NCBI GenBank assembly: GCA_004557315.1
Contig: SFEH01000004.1
Span: forward strand, 1 to 55,413
Direction of reading: 5' to 3'
Source: Bacteroidales bacterium
GTDB taxonomy: Bacteria; Bacteroidota; Bacteroidia; Bacteroidales; UBA3663
Length of the DNA stretch: 55,413 nucleotides
Below the pieces are notes generated by a model. It ran no database searches, had not been told where the DNA came from, and was given only the letters and a program-made list of their open reading frames with translations. Shown here piece after piece: positions 8,350-16,548 of the stretch; the stretch's first letter is position 1; each line of letters opens with the position of its first letter. The position numbers and the translations under genes were made by a program.

Positions 8350-10190
8350 TGACACAAAAGATAGTCATAACTGGAGCCGGAGTGGTTTCGGCCATCGGCA
8401 TAGGCAAATCGGAGTCGCTTGATGCCTTGCTCAATGCCAGGACAGGCATTGAGAAGGTGCGCTATCTGCCTACACGGCACAAGGAGATTCCTGTGGGCGA
8501 GGTGAAACTGTCGGACGACGAACTGACAGCGCTGGTGGGCGTGCCTGAAGACGAGGGCATGACCCAGAGCCGCAACGCCATGATAGCGCGTCTGGCTCTG
8601 CGCGAGGCTCTCACCGAGGCTGGCATCATCAATGCGGAAGGACGTGCCGACAGCGACTTGCTTGCTGACATGCCTCTCATCAGCGGCACTACAGTGGCTG
8701 GCATGGACAGGGCTGAAGGCGCATTCCATGACGCTGATCCTGACTCGGTTCGCGAACAGATGCTCGCCAGCCGTTCGGATTGCGGCTCAAACACCGAGGA
8801 CATTGCCCGTGGCTTCGGCAAGTTCGCCATGCTCGACACCATTTCGACAGCTTGTTCGTCGGCTGCCAATGCCATTGCCTTCAGTGCCAACCTCATCCGT
8901 TGCGGGCTCTATGACCGCGTGGCTGTGGGTGGTTCGGAGTCGCTGTCGCTGCTGCATTTCAATGGGTTCAACACCCTGATGATTCTCGACAGGGAGCAAT
9001 GCCGTCCGTTTGACGAGTCGCGTGCAGGTCTGAACCTTGGCGAGGGTGCGGCTTACCTGATTCTTGAATCTGAATCATCGGCAAAGACCCGAAACCGACA
9101 GCCTCTGGCTGTTATCAGCAGCTACGGCAATGCCTGCGATGCTTTCCACCAGACGGCTTCGTCGGCCGATGGTGAGGGTGCTTTCCGCGCCATGAGCAAG
9201 GCACTTGAGATGGGCGGACTGAAACCTGAAGACATCGACTATGTCAATGCCCACGGCACCGGCACGTCCAACAATGACCCGAGCGAACTGGCTGCGATGA
9301 GGCGTCTGTTTGGCGATGACCTGCCTCCATACAGCAGCACCAAGAGCTTCACCGGACACACCACATCGGCTTCGGGTTCGATCGAGGCAGTGTTCTGCCT
9401 GCTCGCCTTACAGCATCAGTTCCTGCCTGTTGGACTCAACTGCAAGAATGTCATTGAGGGCTATCCGAGACCTGTTGCACTGGGTGACAAGCCTAAGCGC
9501 GAGATTCAGCACATACTCTGCAACGCCTTTGGCTTCGGAGGAAACGACTCGTCGATAGTGATTTCGAAATATTGCGAGACGACCGACTGCAAGGAGACTA
9601 TCAAGGCAATACAGCAGTTCAAGCCTGTCTATGTGCTGGCGAGCGAACGGTTAGGCAACAGCGATCCTGATTTCAAGCAATACATGACGGCTGGCGAGGC
9701 TCGCCGTCTGGGTCGCCTGCTGAAGCGCAGCCTCGCTCTGTCGATCGATGTTACACAGCGCAGCGGCATCGGCATGCCTGATGCCATCATCACCGGCACG
9801 ACATGGGGAAGCTTCGAGAGCAGTGCTCTCTTCCTTCGCGACATGATCGACTTTGGCGAGGATTTGCTCAAGCCAACCCACTTCATGCAATCGACCCACA
9901 ACACTCTTGCTTCGCTTGTGGCTATCTCGCAGAAGAACCATGGTTACAACTGCACACACTCGCAAGGCGCATATTCGCTTGAGATGTCGCTGCTCGATGC
10001 GTGGACACAGATGCAGATGGGACTTATAAGGTCGGCTCTCGTTGGCTGCCACGATGCTCTGCCAGAGATGAGCAATACGGTGCTGATGCTCTCGACCGAA
10101 GTGCCAGAACGCGTAACCCCGGTATCAGAGTTCACTCCACACAACAATCAGGATCAGTCATGGGACTCTCGCTTATTCCGTTGGCAATAA
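8349..10190 (+). CDS. Ketosynthase fused to a chain-length-factor-like domain
   Basis: A 613-aa two-domain protein. Residues 1-408 are a complete ketosynthase: Cys169 in STACSSA, His302 in NAHGTG and His337 in KSFTGHT, ending with the family GFGGNDSS. Residues about 415-613 form a second, degenerate ketosynthase-like domain with STHNTLASLVAISQ and YNCTHSQGAYSLE, the pattern of the cysteine-less 'Ketoacyl-synt_2' proteins of aryl-polyene and flexirubin loci. It could act as a built-in chain-length factor. Ordinary FabF is about 415 aa, so the extra 200 residues are not housekeeping. It overlaps the next gene by 31 bases. Confidence 0.82.
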   Translation: MTQKIVITGAGVVSAIGIGKSESLDALLNARTGIEKVRYLPTRHKEIPVGEVKLSDDELTALVGVPEDEGMTQSRNAMIARLALREALTEAGIINAEGRADSDLLADMPLISGTTVAGMDRAEGAFHDADPDSVREQMLASRSDCGSNTEDIARGFGKFAMLDTISTACSSAANAIAFSANLIRCGLYDRVAVGGSESLSLLHFNGFNTLMILDREQCRPFDESRAGLNLGEGAAYLILESESSAKTRNRQPLAVISSYGNACDAFHQTASSADGEGAFRAMSKALEMGGLKPEDIDYVNAHGTGTSNNDPSELAAMRRLFGDDLPPYSSTKSFTGHTTSASGSIEAVFCLLALQHQFLPVGLNCKNVIEGYPRPVALGDKPKREIQHILCNAFGFGGNDSSIVISKYCETTDCKETIKAIQQFKPVYVLASERLGNSDPDFKQYMTAGEARRLGRLLKRSLALSIDVTQRSGIGMPDAIITGTTWGSFESSALFLRDMIDFGEDLLKPTHFMQSTHNTLASLVAISQKNHGYNCTHSQGAYSLEMSLLDAWTQMQMGLIRSALVGCHDALPEMSNTVLMLSTEVPERVTPVSEFTPHNNQDQSWDSRLFRWQ

Positions 10191-10516
10191 CACAGGCTGC
10201 CCTACTGGCTGGCGGACAGGTATGCGTCAAGCTTGCCCTTGCCGACATCGACCGCTTCTCGCTGTCGTGGTCGTTTGTCGTCTCACAGCTCACCAACTGG
10301 TGGTGGCTGGCTTGCGGATTCTGCTTCTGCGGTTCGGGCTTGCTCTGGGCTTATATCCTGCGCCACTATCCTTTCAGCACAGCCTATCCGCTCTCATCGC
10401 TTGCCTATGTGTTTGGCGTCTTGGCTGCATGGCTCTTCTTTGGCGAAAAGATCTCGGTCAATGTCGTCATAGGCATCCTGCTTATCATGGCTGGCTGCTA
10501 TATGGTGGCAAAGTGA
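10160..10516 (+). CDS. Small EamA/SMR-type membrane protein
   Basis: A 118-aa, four-helix protein of the drug/metabolite transporter superfamily. Visible are QAALLAGGQVCVKLAL, a Trp-rich second helix, AYPLSSLAYVFGVLAAWLFF and a last helix ending MVAK. A single-EamA-repeat protein would work as a dimer, as ArnE/ArnF do in lipid flipping. The ATG at 10160 lies inside the upstream ketosynthase gene, so coupling is likely. In this context it may flip a lipid-linked or aryl-polyene-like intermediate; the cargo is inference. Confidence 0.65.
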   Translation: MGLSLIPLAITQAALLAGGQVCVKLALADIDRFSLSWSFVVSQLTNWWWLACGFCFCGSGLLWAYILRHYPFSTAYPLSSLAYVFGVLAAWLFFGEKISVNVVIGILLIMAGCYMVAK

Positions 10517-10567
10517 TTTTTTCGCATAATAAATCATATTGACAACTGATACTCATCCTTTTGACCG

Positions 10568-11341
10568 ATGCAACCAAAACTCTGTATCATCGTTCCGACC
10601 TACAATAACCGCAATACGGTGGTCAATGTCGTCGAGAGGCTTCTGCCCTTCGCCTACCCTGTCATTGTGGTCAACGATGGTTCGACCGACGATACGGAGT
10701 CGCTCATCAACGCATTGATCGAGTCGCAGACCTCGCCGCTGATCACTTTTGTCAGCTACAAGGACAACCGAGGCAAGGGACATGCTCTGCGCTCGGGTTT
10801 CCGCAAGGCCATTGAGATGGGGTTCGACTATGCTGTGACCATCGACAGCGACGGTCAGCATTATCCTGAAGATATTGTCAAGCTCGTGGCTGTGCTCGAG
10901 CATGAGATGCTGAAGGTCAAAGAAAGGCAAAAAGACAGGATTCTCGTGGTGGGCAACAGGAAGCTGCAACAGGACAACATGCCTGGAGGCAATACCTTTG
11001 CCAACTATTTCTCAAATTTCTGGTTCATGCTGCAGACGTGGCAATATCTTCCCGACACGCAGACAGGCTATCGCATCTATCCGCTGCATCATCTGCACGG
11101 ACTCGACTGGCTGACTGCCCGCTATGAAGCCGAACTCGAACTGCTTGTCTTTGCTGCATGGCACGGTGTGAGGCTTGTTTCAAGCCCTATTCGCGTCTAT
11201 TATCCGCCACAGGGTGAACGTGTCACTCACTTCCGACCGGTTTATGACTTTGTGCGCATCACGATATTGAACACCGTGCTATGCTGTCTATGTCTGTATG
11301 GCTGGCCGAGGATGCTGGTTAACAAGATTATGAGATTATGA
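10568..11341 (+). CDS. Family 2 glycosyltransferase
   Basis: A 257-aa GT-A fold enzyme. The opening LCIIVPTYNN, the nucleotide-binding VNDGSTDD and the metal-binding TIDSDGQHYPED (a DxD equivalent) are visible, with a C-terminal hydrophobic stretch that may touch the membrane. The closest pattern is the dolichol-phosphate-mannose-synthase-like group. Its last bases overlap the acyltransferase start (ATGA at 11338-11341). In aryl-polyene loci a glycosyltransferase and an acyltransferase often occur together or fused, which fits this pair. Donor and acceptor are unknown. Confidence 0.82.
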   Translation: MQPKLCIIVPTYNNRNTVVNVVERLLPFAYPVIVVNDGSTDDTESLINALIESQTSPLITFVSYKDNRGKGHALRSGFRKAIEMGFDYAVTIDSDGQHYPEDIVKLVAVLEHEMLKVKERQKDRILVVGNRKLQQDNMPGGNTFANYFSNFWFMLQTWQYLPDTQTGYRIYPLHHLHGLDWLTARYEAELELLVFAAWHGVRLVSSPIRVYYPPQGERVTHFRPVYDFVRITILNTVLCCLCLYGWPRMLVNKIMRL

Positions 11342-12060
11342 AGAAAATAAAAACCTATACTGTACTGATAGTCATTGCTGTTACAGCCTTGCTGTGGCCT
11401 ATTCCTTGTGCTTGTTTCTACAGTGTCGTTTGGCGAAAGAATGAACGCAGGCGAATGCAGATGCATGAGATATTGAGCGGCTATTTCCGCTTTGTGATGC
11501 GTCTGATTCCTGGCGCAAGATTCGACATTGACAACAATGGCGAGACCTTCGACAAGCCTGCCATCATAATCAGCAATCATCAGTCGCACCTCGATCTTCT
11601 GTCGATCATTGCCATGTCGCCTCGTGTCGTGGCTATCACCAACAAGTGGGTCTGGAATTTCCCGTTCTATGCTCCGGTGATCCGCTATCTGGAGTTCTAC
11701 CCGATTGCCGACGGACTGGACAATGGCGAGGAACACGTGCGTTCGCTAATGGCGCGTGGCTACAGCGTCCTCATCTTTCCTGAAGGCACACGCTCGGCAG
11801 ACAACAAGATTCTGAAATTCCGTCGCGGTGCATTCTATCTTGCCGAAAAGGTCAATGCTGATATTGTGCCAATCTATCTCGATGGTCCGGGTCGTGTGCT
11901 GAACAAGCGTCGCCTGGAGTTCAACCCTGGCACCATCAGCGTCAGGGTGGGCAAGCGCGTGGCTGCCGACGACACATCGATGGGCGAGAACTATCGCGAA
12001 AAGACTCGAAGCTGGCACAAACACTACCTGCAATGGGAAACTACATTATGCAATCAATAA
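11338..12060 (+). CDS. PlsC-like lysophospholipid acyltransferase
   Basis: A 240-aa membrane-associated acyltransferase. One N-terminal hydrophobic helix (about 6-30) precedes the catalytic HX4D motif in NHQSHLD (His81, Asp86) and the glycerol-phosphate-binding FPEGTRS (about 147-153). The family makes phosphatidic acid, but members embedded in polyene loci attach the acyl chain to a lipid or sugar anchor. Given the neighbours, the second role is more likely; this is inference. It overlaps both the glycosyltransferase before it and the esterase after it. Confidence 0.82.
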   Translation: MKKIKTYTVLIVIAVTALLWPIPCACFYSVVWRKNERRRMQMHEILSGYFRFVMRLIPGARFDIDNNGETFDKPAIIISNHQSHLDLLSIIAMSPRVVAITNKWVWNFPFYAPVIRYLEFYPIADGLDNGEEHVRSLMARGYSVLIFPEGTRSADNKILKFRRGAFYLAEKVNADIVPIYLDGPGRVLNKRRLEFNPGTISVRVGKRVAADDTSMGENYREKTRSWHKHYLQWETTLCNQ

Positions 12061-12905
12061 AGCCATTTCTCCTCTTTTTCTTTTTACTGTCTTATCTTTT
12101 TGCTTCTGCCAAGACTCCTGATGGCGGACAGAAGAAGCTCACGCCCGACATGCCCGAACATCTGACGGCATTCATTGCCCAATCCGATTCTCCCACCCCT
12201 GTGGTTCTGGTGTGTCCCGGTGGCAGTTATTCATGGCTCGACTGGGAGACTGAAGGCGTAGGTGTGGCTCGATGGCTCCAGTCGGAAGGTATTACAGCTT
12301 TTGTGCTCAAATATCGCGTGCAAGGCATTCCTTCGTTCGTCACTCACTATCGTCTGATGGCGCGCGGCCGTCAGTATCCTGATGCGCTCAACGATGCCCT
12401 TTCGGCTTTGCGCTATATTCGCAGCCATGCCGAAGAACTGAACATCGACCCCGACAAGGTGGGAATGATGGGCTTTTCGGCAGGCGGTCATCTCACCGCA
12501 CAGGTAGCTGAAAAGGCGACCGAGGCTGACGTGCGCCTCAACTTTGCCGTGCCTGTCTATCCTGTAGTGACCATGATACAGGAGCCATACGTGCATAAGC
12601 GCTCACGTCGTGCTCTGCTGGGCGAATGGCGCAAACATGACAAGCGATGGCGCGAAGAGATGTCGCTCGAGAAACACACTCATGCCGACATGCCTCCTAT
12701 CTTCTTGGTCAACTGCGTTGACGACCCAACAGTGCATTACCATAACAGCGAACTGCTCGACTCTGCACTCACAGCTTCGCGCGTACCACACGAATACCAT
12801 CAGTACAAGACTGGTGGACATGGCTTCGGTGCTGACACCATCAAGGCTGGAAAGGATGCTATACAATGGAAAGCAGCTTTCATCAAGTGGATGAAGCAGC
12901 TGTAA
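12048..12905 (+). CDS. Secreted alpha/beta-hydrolase, carbohydrate-esterase-like
   Basis: A 285-aa protein with a signal peptide (residues 1-21) and an alpha/beta-hydrolase fold. The oxyanion segment VCPGGSY is at about 55-61, the nucleophile is Ser144 in GFSAGGH, and the likely acid and base are in VDDPTVH and GGHGFG (His258). It resembles acetyl-xylan-esterase and BD-FAE-type esterases. I chose the ATG at 12048 over 12033, since it opens directly into the signal sequence; it overlaps the acyltransferase by 13 bases. It may trim or release a product of the cluster, or be an unrelated glycan esterase. Its 3' end overlaps the convergent folK by 23 bases. Confidence 0.75.
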   Translation: MQSIKPFLLFFFLLSYLFASAKTPDGGQKKLTPDMPEHLTAFIAQSDSPTPVVLVCPGGSYSWLDWETEGVGVARWLQSEGITAFVLKYRVQGIPSFVTHYRLMARGRQYPDALNDALSALRYIRSHAEELNIDPDKVGMMGFSAGGHLTAQVAEKATEADVRLNFAVPVYPVVTMIQEPYVHKRSRRALLGEWRKHDKRWREEMSLEKHTHADMPPIFLVNCVDDPTVHYHNSELLDSALTASRVPHEYHQYKTGGHGFGADTIKAGKDAIQWKAAFIKWMKQL

Positions 12906-13293
12906 TAATCTTATTTTCCAATTCATCGAGTCCGCAGAGCACATAGCTCTGGGAAAGGTCTTTTGGCTTGAAGACAGTGTCGCCAAGCGATAGAAGGTCG
13001 AGGTCAATAGGCACAATGCCAAGAGCCTTTACTTCGGGTGTGCGTCCTGATAGTAGCTCGAAGTCCTTGAGCGAAGCACGGATTGCTTCGGCTGTGAGTG
13101 AGGTATGGCCGACGGCTACGGCATTGAGATAGGTCTTGCCTTCGCCCGAACCAACTCCTGGAGTGGAGTAATGTGAAGAGAAGATGATGTCGGCTTCAAA
13201 GAGCCCAGACAAAAATATCTCTGCCTTGGAGAGGTTGGATTCAGCCTCAGAAGGACAGAGATTGCTTCCTAATGATATTATGAAACGACACAT
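12883..13293 (-). CDS. folK: HPPK, folate pyrophosphokinase (divergent)
   Basis: A 136-aa protein with the family opening ISLGSNLCPSEAESNLSKA and the metal-binding IPIDLDLLSL-type segment (VPIDLDLLSLGDTVF), preceded by RTPEVKALG where classical HPPKs read RWGPRTLDLD-like sequence. It transfers pyrophosphate from ATP to 6-hydroxymethyl-dihydropterin in folate synthesis. It is about 20-25 residues shorter than the E. coli enzyme and diverged in the catalytic loop, so activity is likely but not certain. It lies 12 bases after folE, an enzyme of the same pathway. Confidence 0.75.
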   Translation of the reverse strand: MCRFIISLGSNLCPSEAESNLSKAEIFLSGLFEADIIFSSHYSTPGVGSGEGKTYLNAVAVGHTSLTAEAIRASLKDFELLSGRTPEVKALGIVPIDLDLLSLGDTVFKPKDLSQSYVLCGLDELENKIITAASST

Positions 13294-13305
13294 CGCTGGA
13301 GGAGA

Positions 13306-13872
13306 TTATTTCGAGATAAGGTTCAAGAACTCTTCGCGAGTCTTGATGTCGGTGAATGCGCCTGTGAAGTCGCTCGTCGTTGTCGTAGCATTCATTTTCT
13401 GCACCCCACGCATCTGCATGCAGAGATGGCTGGCTTCGACCACAACCATCACACCAAGAGGATGGAGCGTGTCGTTGATGCAGTCCTTGATCTGGGTAGT
13501 GAGGCGCTCCTGCACCTGAAGACGGCGGGCAAAAACCTCGACTACGCGCGGAATCTTGCTCAAACCGACAATATACTTATTAGGAATATAAGCGACATGC
13601 ACCTTGCCGAAGAATGGCAACATGTGATGTTCGCACATGCTATAGAAATCGATATCCTTGACAATGACCATCTGTCGATAGTCCTCGCGGAACATTGCCG
13701 AACGAAGTATCTCGGCAGGATCCTGCTGATAGCCCTGTGTAAGGAACTGCAGCGACTTGGCGACTCTCATTGGGGTCTTGACCAAGCCTTCGCGGTCCTT
13801 GTCTTCGCCAATGAGGTCCAGCATCTGTGACACATTGGCGGCCATCTGCGAAAGCAATTCTTCCTGATTCAT
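13306..13872 (-). CDS. folE: GTP cyclohydrolase I
   Basis: A 188-aa enzyme that converts GTP to 7,8-dihydroneopterin triphosphate, the first step of folate synthesis. Zinc ligands Cys80 and His83 (in MCEHHMLPF) and Cys151 (in SHLCMQMRG) are present, with the FGKVHVAYIPN and GLSKIPRVVEVFARR signatures. Length is typical of the toroidal homodecamer family. It lies just upstream of folK in the same direction. Confidence 0.96.
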   Translation of the reverse strand: MNQEELLSQMAANVSQMLDLIGEDKDREGLVKTPMRVAKSLQFLTQGYQQDPAEILRSAMFREDYRQMVIVKDIDFYSMCEHHMLPFFGKVHVAYIPNKYIVGLSKIPRVVEVFARRLQVQERLTTQIKDCINDTLHPLGVMVVVEASHLCMQMRGVQKMNATTTTSDFTGAFTDIKTREEFLNLISK

Positions 13873-13887
13873 TCTTGTTGTGTTTAG

Positions 13888-14385
13888 TTATCGAGGAATC
13901 TCTATTTCGTCTTTGATCACGAACATCTCTCGTCCGTACTCAGGAAATTTCTTCTTCAGTTCGCGCAACATCGATACAGCCTCCTCATTGGTCGTGAAAT
14001 TGCCGAGGAGCAAACGCCAGTTGGGCGACTTGAAGATGACGTAGGTTGCAAGATCAGGATAATATTCCTTCAGTTCGCTCTCGATCTTGTAGGCACGGTT
14101 TTTCGACTGAAGCTGATTATTGCCCGAAAAGGCGCGAATGCGGTAGCCCGTCGAGACTATGTAGTCGCCGTTCTTGCCCTTGCGGTAGTTGAGATAATAC
14201 GCCTTGGGGTGAAAGGAAATAAGTGACTCGAGGCGCTGATCCTGATAGATAGCGACCCTGCCCGTGGAGCGCAGATAAGACGAGATGGAAACCAGCGTGA
14301 CTGCTGAGTCAGCTACTGCGGCATCCTGTGCCTTTGCCACACCGAGACACGAGAAAAGTGTAAGGAGCAAAATGAGTTTCTTCAT
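13888..14385 (-). CDS. Secreted SPOR-domain protein
   Basis: A 165-aa protein with a signal peptide (MKKLILLLTLFSCLGVAKA) and a C-terminal SPOR-like domain (about 80-165: GYRIRAFSGN...YVIFKSPNWRLLLGNFTTNEEA...). SPOR domains bind denuded peptidoglycan glycans. The start at 14385 is chosen for the signal peptide and because the frame upstream belongs to tpiA sequence. It sits between tpiA and folE, a neighbourhood recurring across Bacteroidales. Its precise role is unknown. Confidence 0.8.
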   Translation of the reverse strand: MKKLILLLTLFSCLGVAKAQDAAVADSAVTLVSISSYLRSTGRVAIYQDQRLESLISFHPKAYYLNYRKGKNGDYIVSTGYRIRAFSGNNQLQSKNRAYKIESELKEYYPDLATYVIFKSPNWRLLLGNFTTNEEAVSMLRELKKKFPEYGREMFVIKDEIEIPR

Positions 14386-14393
14386 AATAACAT

Positions 14394-14424
14394 AAAAACC
14401 TGGGCCTGACAAAGCAAGCCCAGG
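14394..14424 (-). terminator. Intrinsic terminator after tpiA
   Basis: Arms CCTGGGC (14399-14405) and GCCCAGG (14418-14424) form a 7-bp GC-rich stem with a 12-base loop. On the minus strand it is followed by a T-run (the A-run at 14394-14398). It lies between tpiA and the SPOR gene, so it probably reduces read-through into the SPOR-fol segment. Confidence 0.65.
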
Positions 14425-14452
14425 ATAATGGTTTTGTATTGACGCTTGCCGA

Positions 14453-15208
14453 TTACTTCCAAGCCTCGATGATAGGCATGAAGGTATCAACCTTGAGTGC
14501 AGCACCACCGATCAAGCCACCGTCGATGTCAGGCTGAGCGAAGAGTTCAGGAGCATTGCTGCCCTTGCATGAACCACCGTAGAGGATTGATGTGTTGTCA
14601 GCTACTTCAGCGTTGTACTTTGCAGCGATAGAAGCACGGATGAATGCGTGAACCTCCTGAGCCTGCTCGCTTGTAGCAGTGAGGCCTGTGCCGATAGCCC
14701 ATACTGGCTCGTAAGCAACTACGCACTTTGCGAAATCTTCAGCAGAGAGAGTGTACATAGCCTCCATCTGACCTTCGATGACTGCCTTGAATGTGCCGTT
14801 CTCACGCTCTTCCTTAACCTCACCAACGCAGAAGATTGGTGTGAGGCCGTTAGCAAGTGCCTGCTGAAGTTTTGCAACGAGGATCTCGTTGTTCTCGCCA
14901 TGATACTGACGACGCTCTGAATGACCGAGGATAACATACTTTGCACCAGTTGAAGCAACCATGTTGGCTGCAACCTCACCTGTGTATGCGCCCTTGTCGT
15001 GAGCAGAGCAATCCTCTGCACCAACACCGATCACACTGCCCTCAACAGCCTTAACGACTGAAGCTACAGAAATGAATGGAGTGCAAACTACAACATCACA
15101 ATTAACTGTCTTGCCAGCAAGAGCCTCCTTGAGACCCTCTGCGAGTGCTACGCCTTCCTGGAGAGTAGTGTTCATCTTCCAGTTACCAGCTACGATTTTC
15201 TTTCTCAT
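14453..15208 (-). CDS. tpiA: Triosephosphate isomerase
   Basis: A 251-aa TIM-barrel enzyme interconverting dihydroxyacetone phosphate and glyceraldehyde 3-phosphate. Catalytic Lys11 (GNWKMN), His96 (ILGHSERR) and Glu167 (AYEPVWAIGTG) are present, with the phosphate-binding YGGSCKGSN near the C-terminus. Full length. It follows the DoxX-like gene by 29 bases and is followed by a terminator. Confidence 0.97.
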   Translation of the reverse strand: MRKKIVAGNWKMNTTLQEGVALAEGLKEALAGKTVNCDVVVCTPFISVASVVKAVEGSVIGVGAEDCSAHDKGAYTGEVAANMVASTGAKYVILGHSERRQYHGENNEILVAKLQQALANGLTPIFCVGEVKEERENGTFKAVIEGQMEAMYTLSAEDFAKCVVAYEPVWAIGTGLTATSEQAQEVHAFIRASIAAKYNAEVADNTSILYGGSCKGSNAPELFAQPDIDGGLIGGAALKVDTFMPIIEAWK

Positions 15209-15237
15209 TTTACAAACTATTTTTGTGTTTAGTCAAT

Positions 15238-16548
15238 TTATTTGGATTGTCTTTCTTTTTTCTTGTCAGTTGCCTTTTGTGCCTTCGAAGCCTTTGACGC
15301 CTTGTAGGCAAGGAAAGCCTTTTCAATTGGCAAATATACAATAAATGGCGCTAACATCAAAAATACTAACCAAAAAACTTTGGTTTTTCTGTTGTCACTA
15401 TTTATTTGACCATAGGTCTGTTCAGTTAACTTTGCAGATGTAACGGCATCTACGTCGAGCTTGGACAGGCACGACTTCCACAAGATGGTGCCTTCCTTGA
15501 GCAACATCACCCCTGGATTGGAGCGAATCATGGTCTCGATTATGGTGGCATCGCTATATAGATAGTCGTATTCGGCTCCCGTGCGATACTTCCAGCTGGC
15601 TATCTGAACCGAGTCGTTGAGAGTGAGGCAATAGAACCTGTAGCCGTGCTCGATGCTGTATTCATAGAGGTTCTCTATGCGGTCGATATAAGTCTCGTCG
15701 GCAATCTCAAGCGAAGGTGAGAGCAACAAGAAGGTATAGGCAGTATCGTTGAGCACTTCTTCAGTCAGGTCGCCTCCCAATTCGTCAAAGATGAAGAAGT
15801 CCTTGATGAGCGGTTCTTCGGTCTTGATGGCACCGCCTGTCGAGGTTGCCAGTTCAAGGGTCTCGACGAAGGTCCAGCCTGAATCGTCGGCTGGCAGATT
15901 GTCAAGCGCAAACTCCTCACGCACGCCGTCTTTCTCATAGACACAGCGGTATTCTATCTCCTGTGTCGCGCCTGGTGTCTGCATTGCATCGAGGATATTG
16001 ACCCCCGGTCGGTATGGACGGAAGTCGATGAACGGCAGGAAATTGGAGCCGACGAAGCAGAGACCTACGGCTATTGCCACTTCCCAATAGAAGAAGATGG
16101 GGATGATGTCGGTGCGCGATGGCTGATAGCAACGGCGACGATTGAAGCAGATGATGATGAGGAAGACATCGAGCACGATGTTCTTCCAGAAGGTCTGCCA
16201 ATTGCTCATTACCACCGCATCGCCGAAGCAGCCACAGTCGTTCACAGGGTTGGCTATGGCAAGATAGAGCGTGAGGGGAGTGAACACCAACATGAAAACC
16301 GATGCGAGCAGGGTGAAGACACGCAGATTGCGCGCAAAGACTATGTTGAGTCCGATGACAAACTCAATGAGACACAGTCCCCACGAGAGAAACAAGGTCC
16401 AGTCGTTGAGCCAAGACAGTCCGAGGACTGCAAAATAGTCGTGCAGCTTGATGCTCGTGCCTATCGGGTCTATGCACTTGACGATGCCGCTGAAGATGAA
16501 TGCCAGACCAAAGAGCTGCTGGCTTATGATGGCAAGGGCGCGTTTCAT
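15238..16548 (-). CDS. DoxX/MauE-like membrane protein (BT_3928-type)
   Basis: A 436-aa protein. Residues 1-170 hold four or five membrane helices of the DoxX/MauE type, including the Cys pair in NDCGCFGDAV typical of methylamine-utilisation MauE relatives. A periplasmic region (about 180-385) follows, then a further helix (about 395-412) and a Lys-rich tail. This architecture is conserved in Bacteroidales next to tpiA. The Cys pair hints at a redox or disulfide role, but the function is not established. The ATG at 16548 overlaps the DUF1599 stop (ATGA); extending upstream would only translate DUF1599 DNA in another frame. Confidence 0.8.
   Translation of the reverse strand: MKRALAIISQQLFGLAFIFSGIVKCIDPIGTSIKLHDYFAVLGLSWLNDWTLFLSWGLCLIEFVIGLNIVFARNLRVFTLLASVFMLVFTPLTLYLAIANPVNDCGCFGDAVVMSNWQTFWKNIVLDVFLIIICFNRRRCYQPSRTDIIPIFFYWEVAIAVGLCFVGSNFLPFIDFRPYRPGVNILDAMQTPGATQEIEYRCVYEKDGVREEFALDNLPADDSGWTFVETLELATSTGGAIKTEEPLIKDFFIFDELGGDLTEEVLNDTAYTFLLLSPSLEIADETYIDRIENLYEYSIEHGYRFYCLTLNDSVQIASWKYRTGAEYDYLYSDATIIETMIRSNPGVMLLKEGTILWKSCLSKLDVDAVTSAKLTEQTYGQINSDNRKTKVFWLVFLMLAPFIVYLPIEKAFLAYKASKASKAQKATDKKKERQSK

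Noticed and set aside
11338..12060. Housekeeping plsC for phospholipid synthesis
   Set aside because: Motifs alone fit, but the gene is translationally embedded between the cluster glycosyltransferase and esterase, so a pathway-specific role is more likely; kept only as an alternative.
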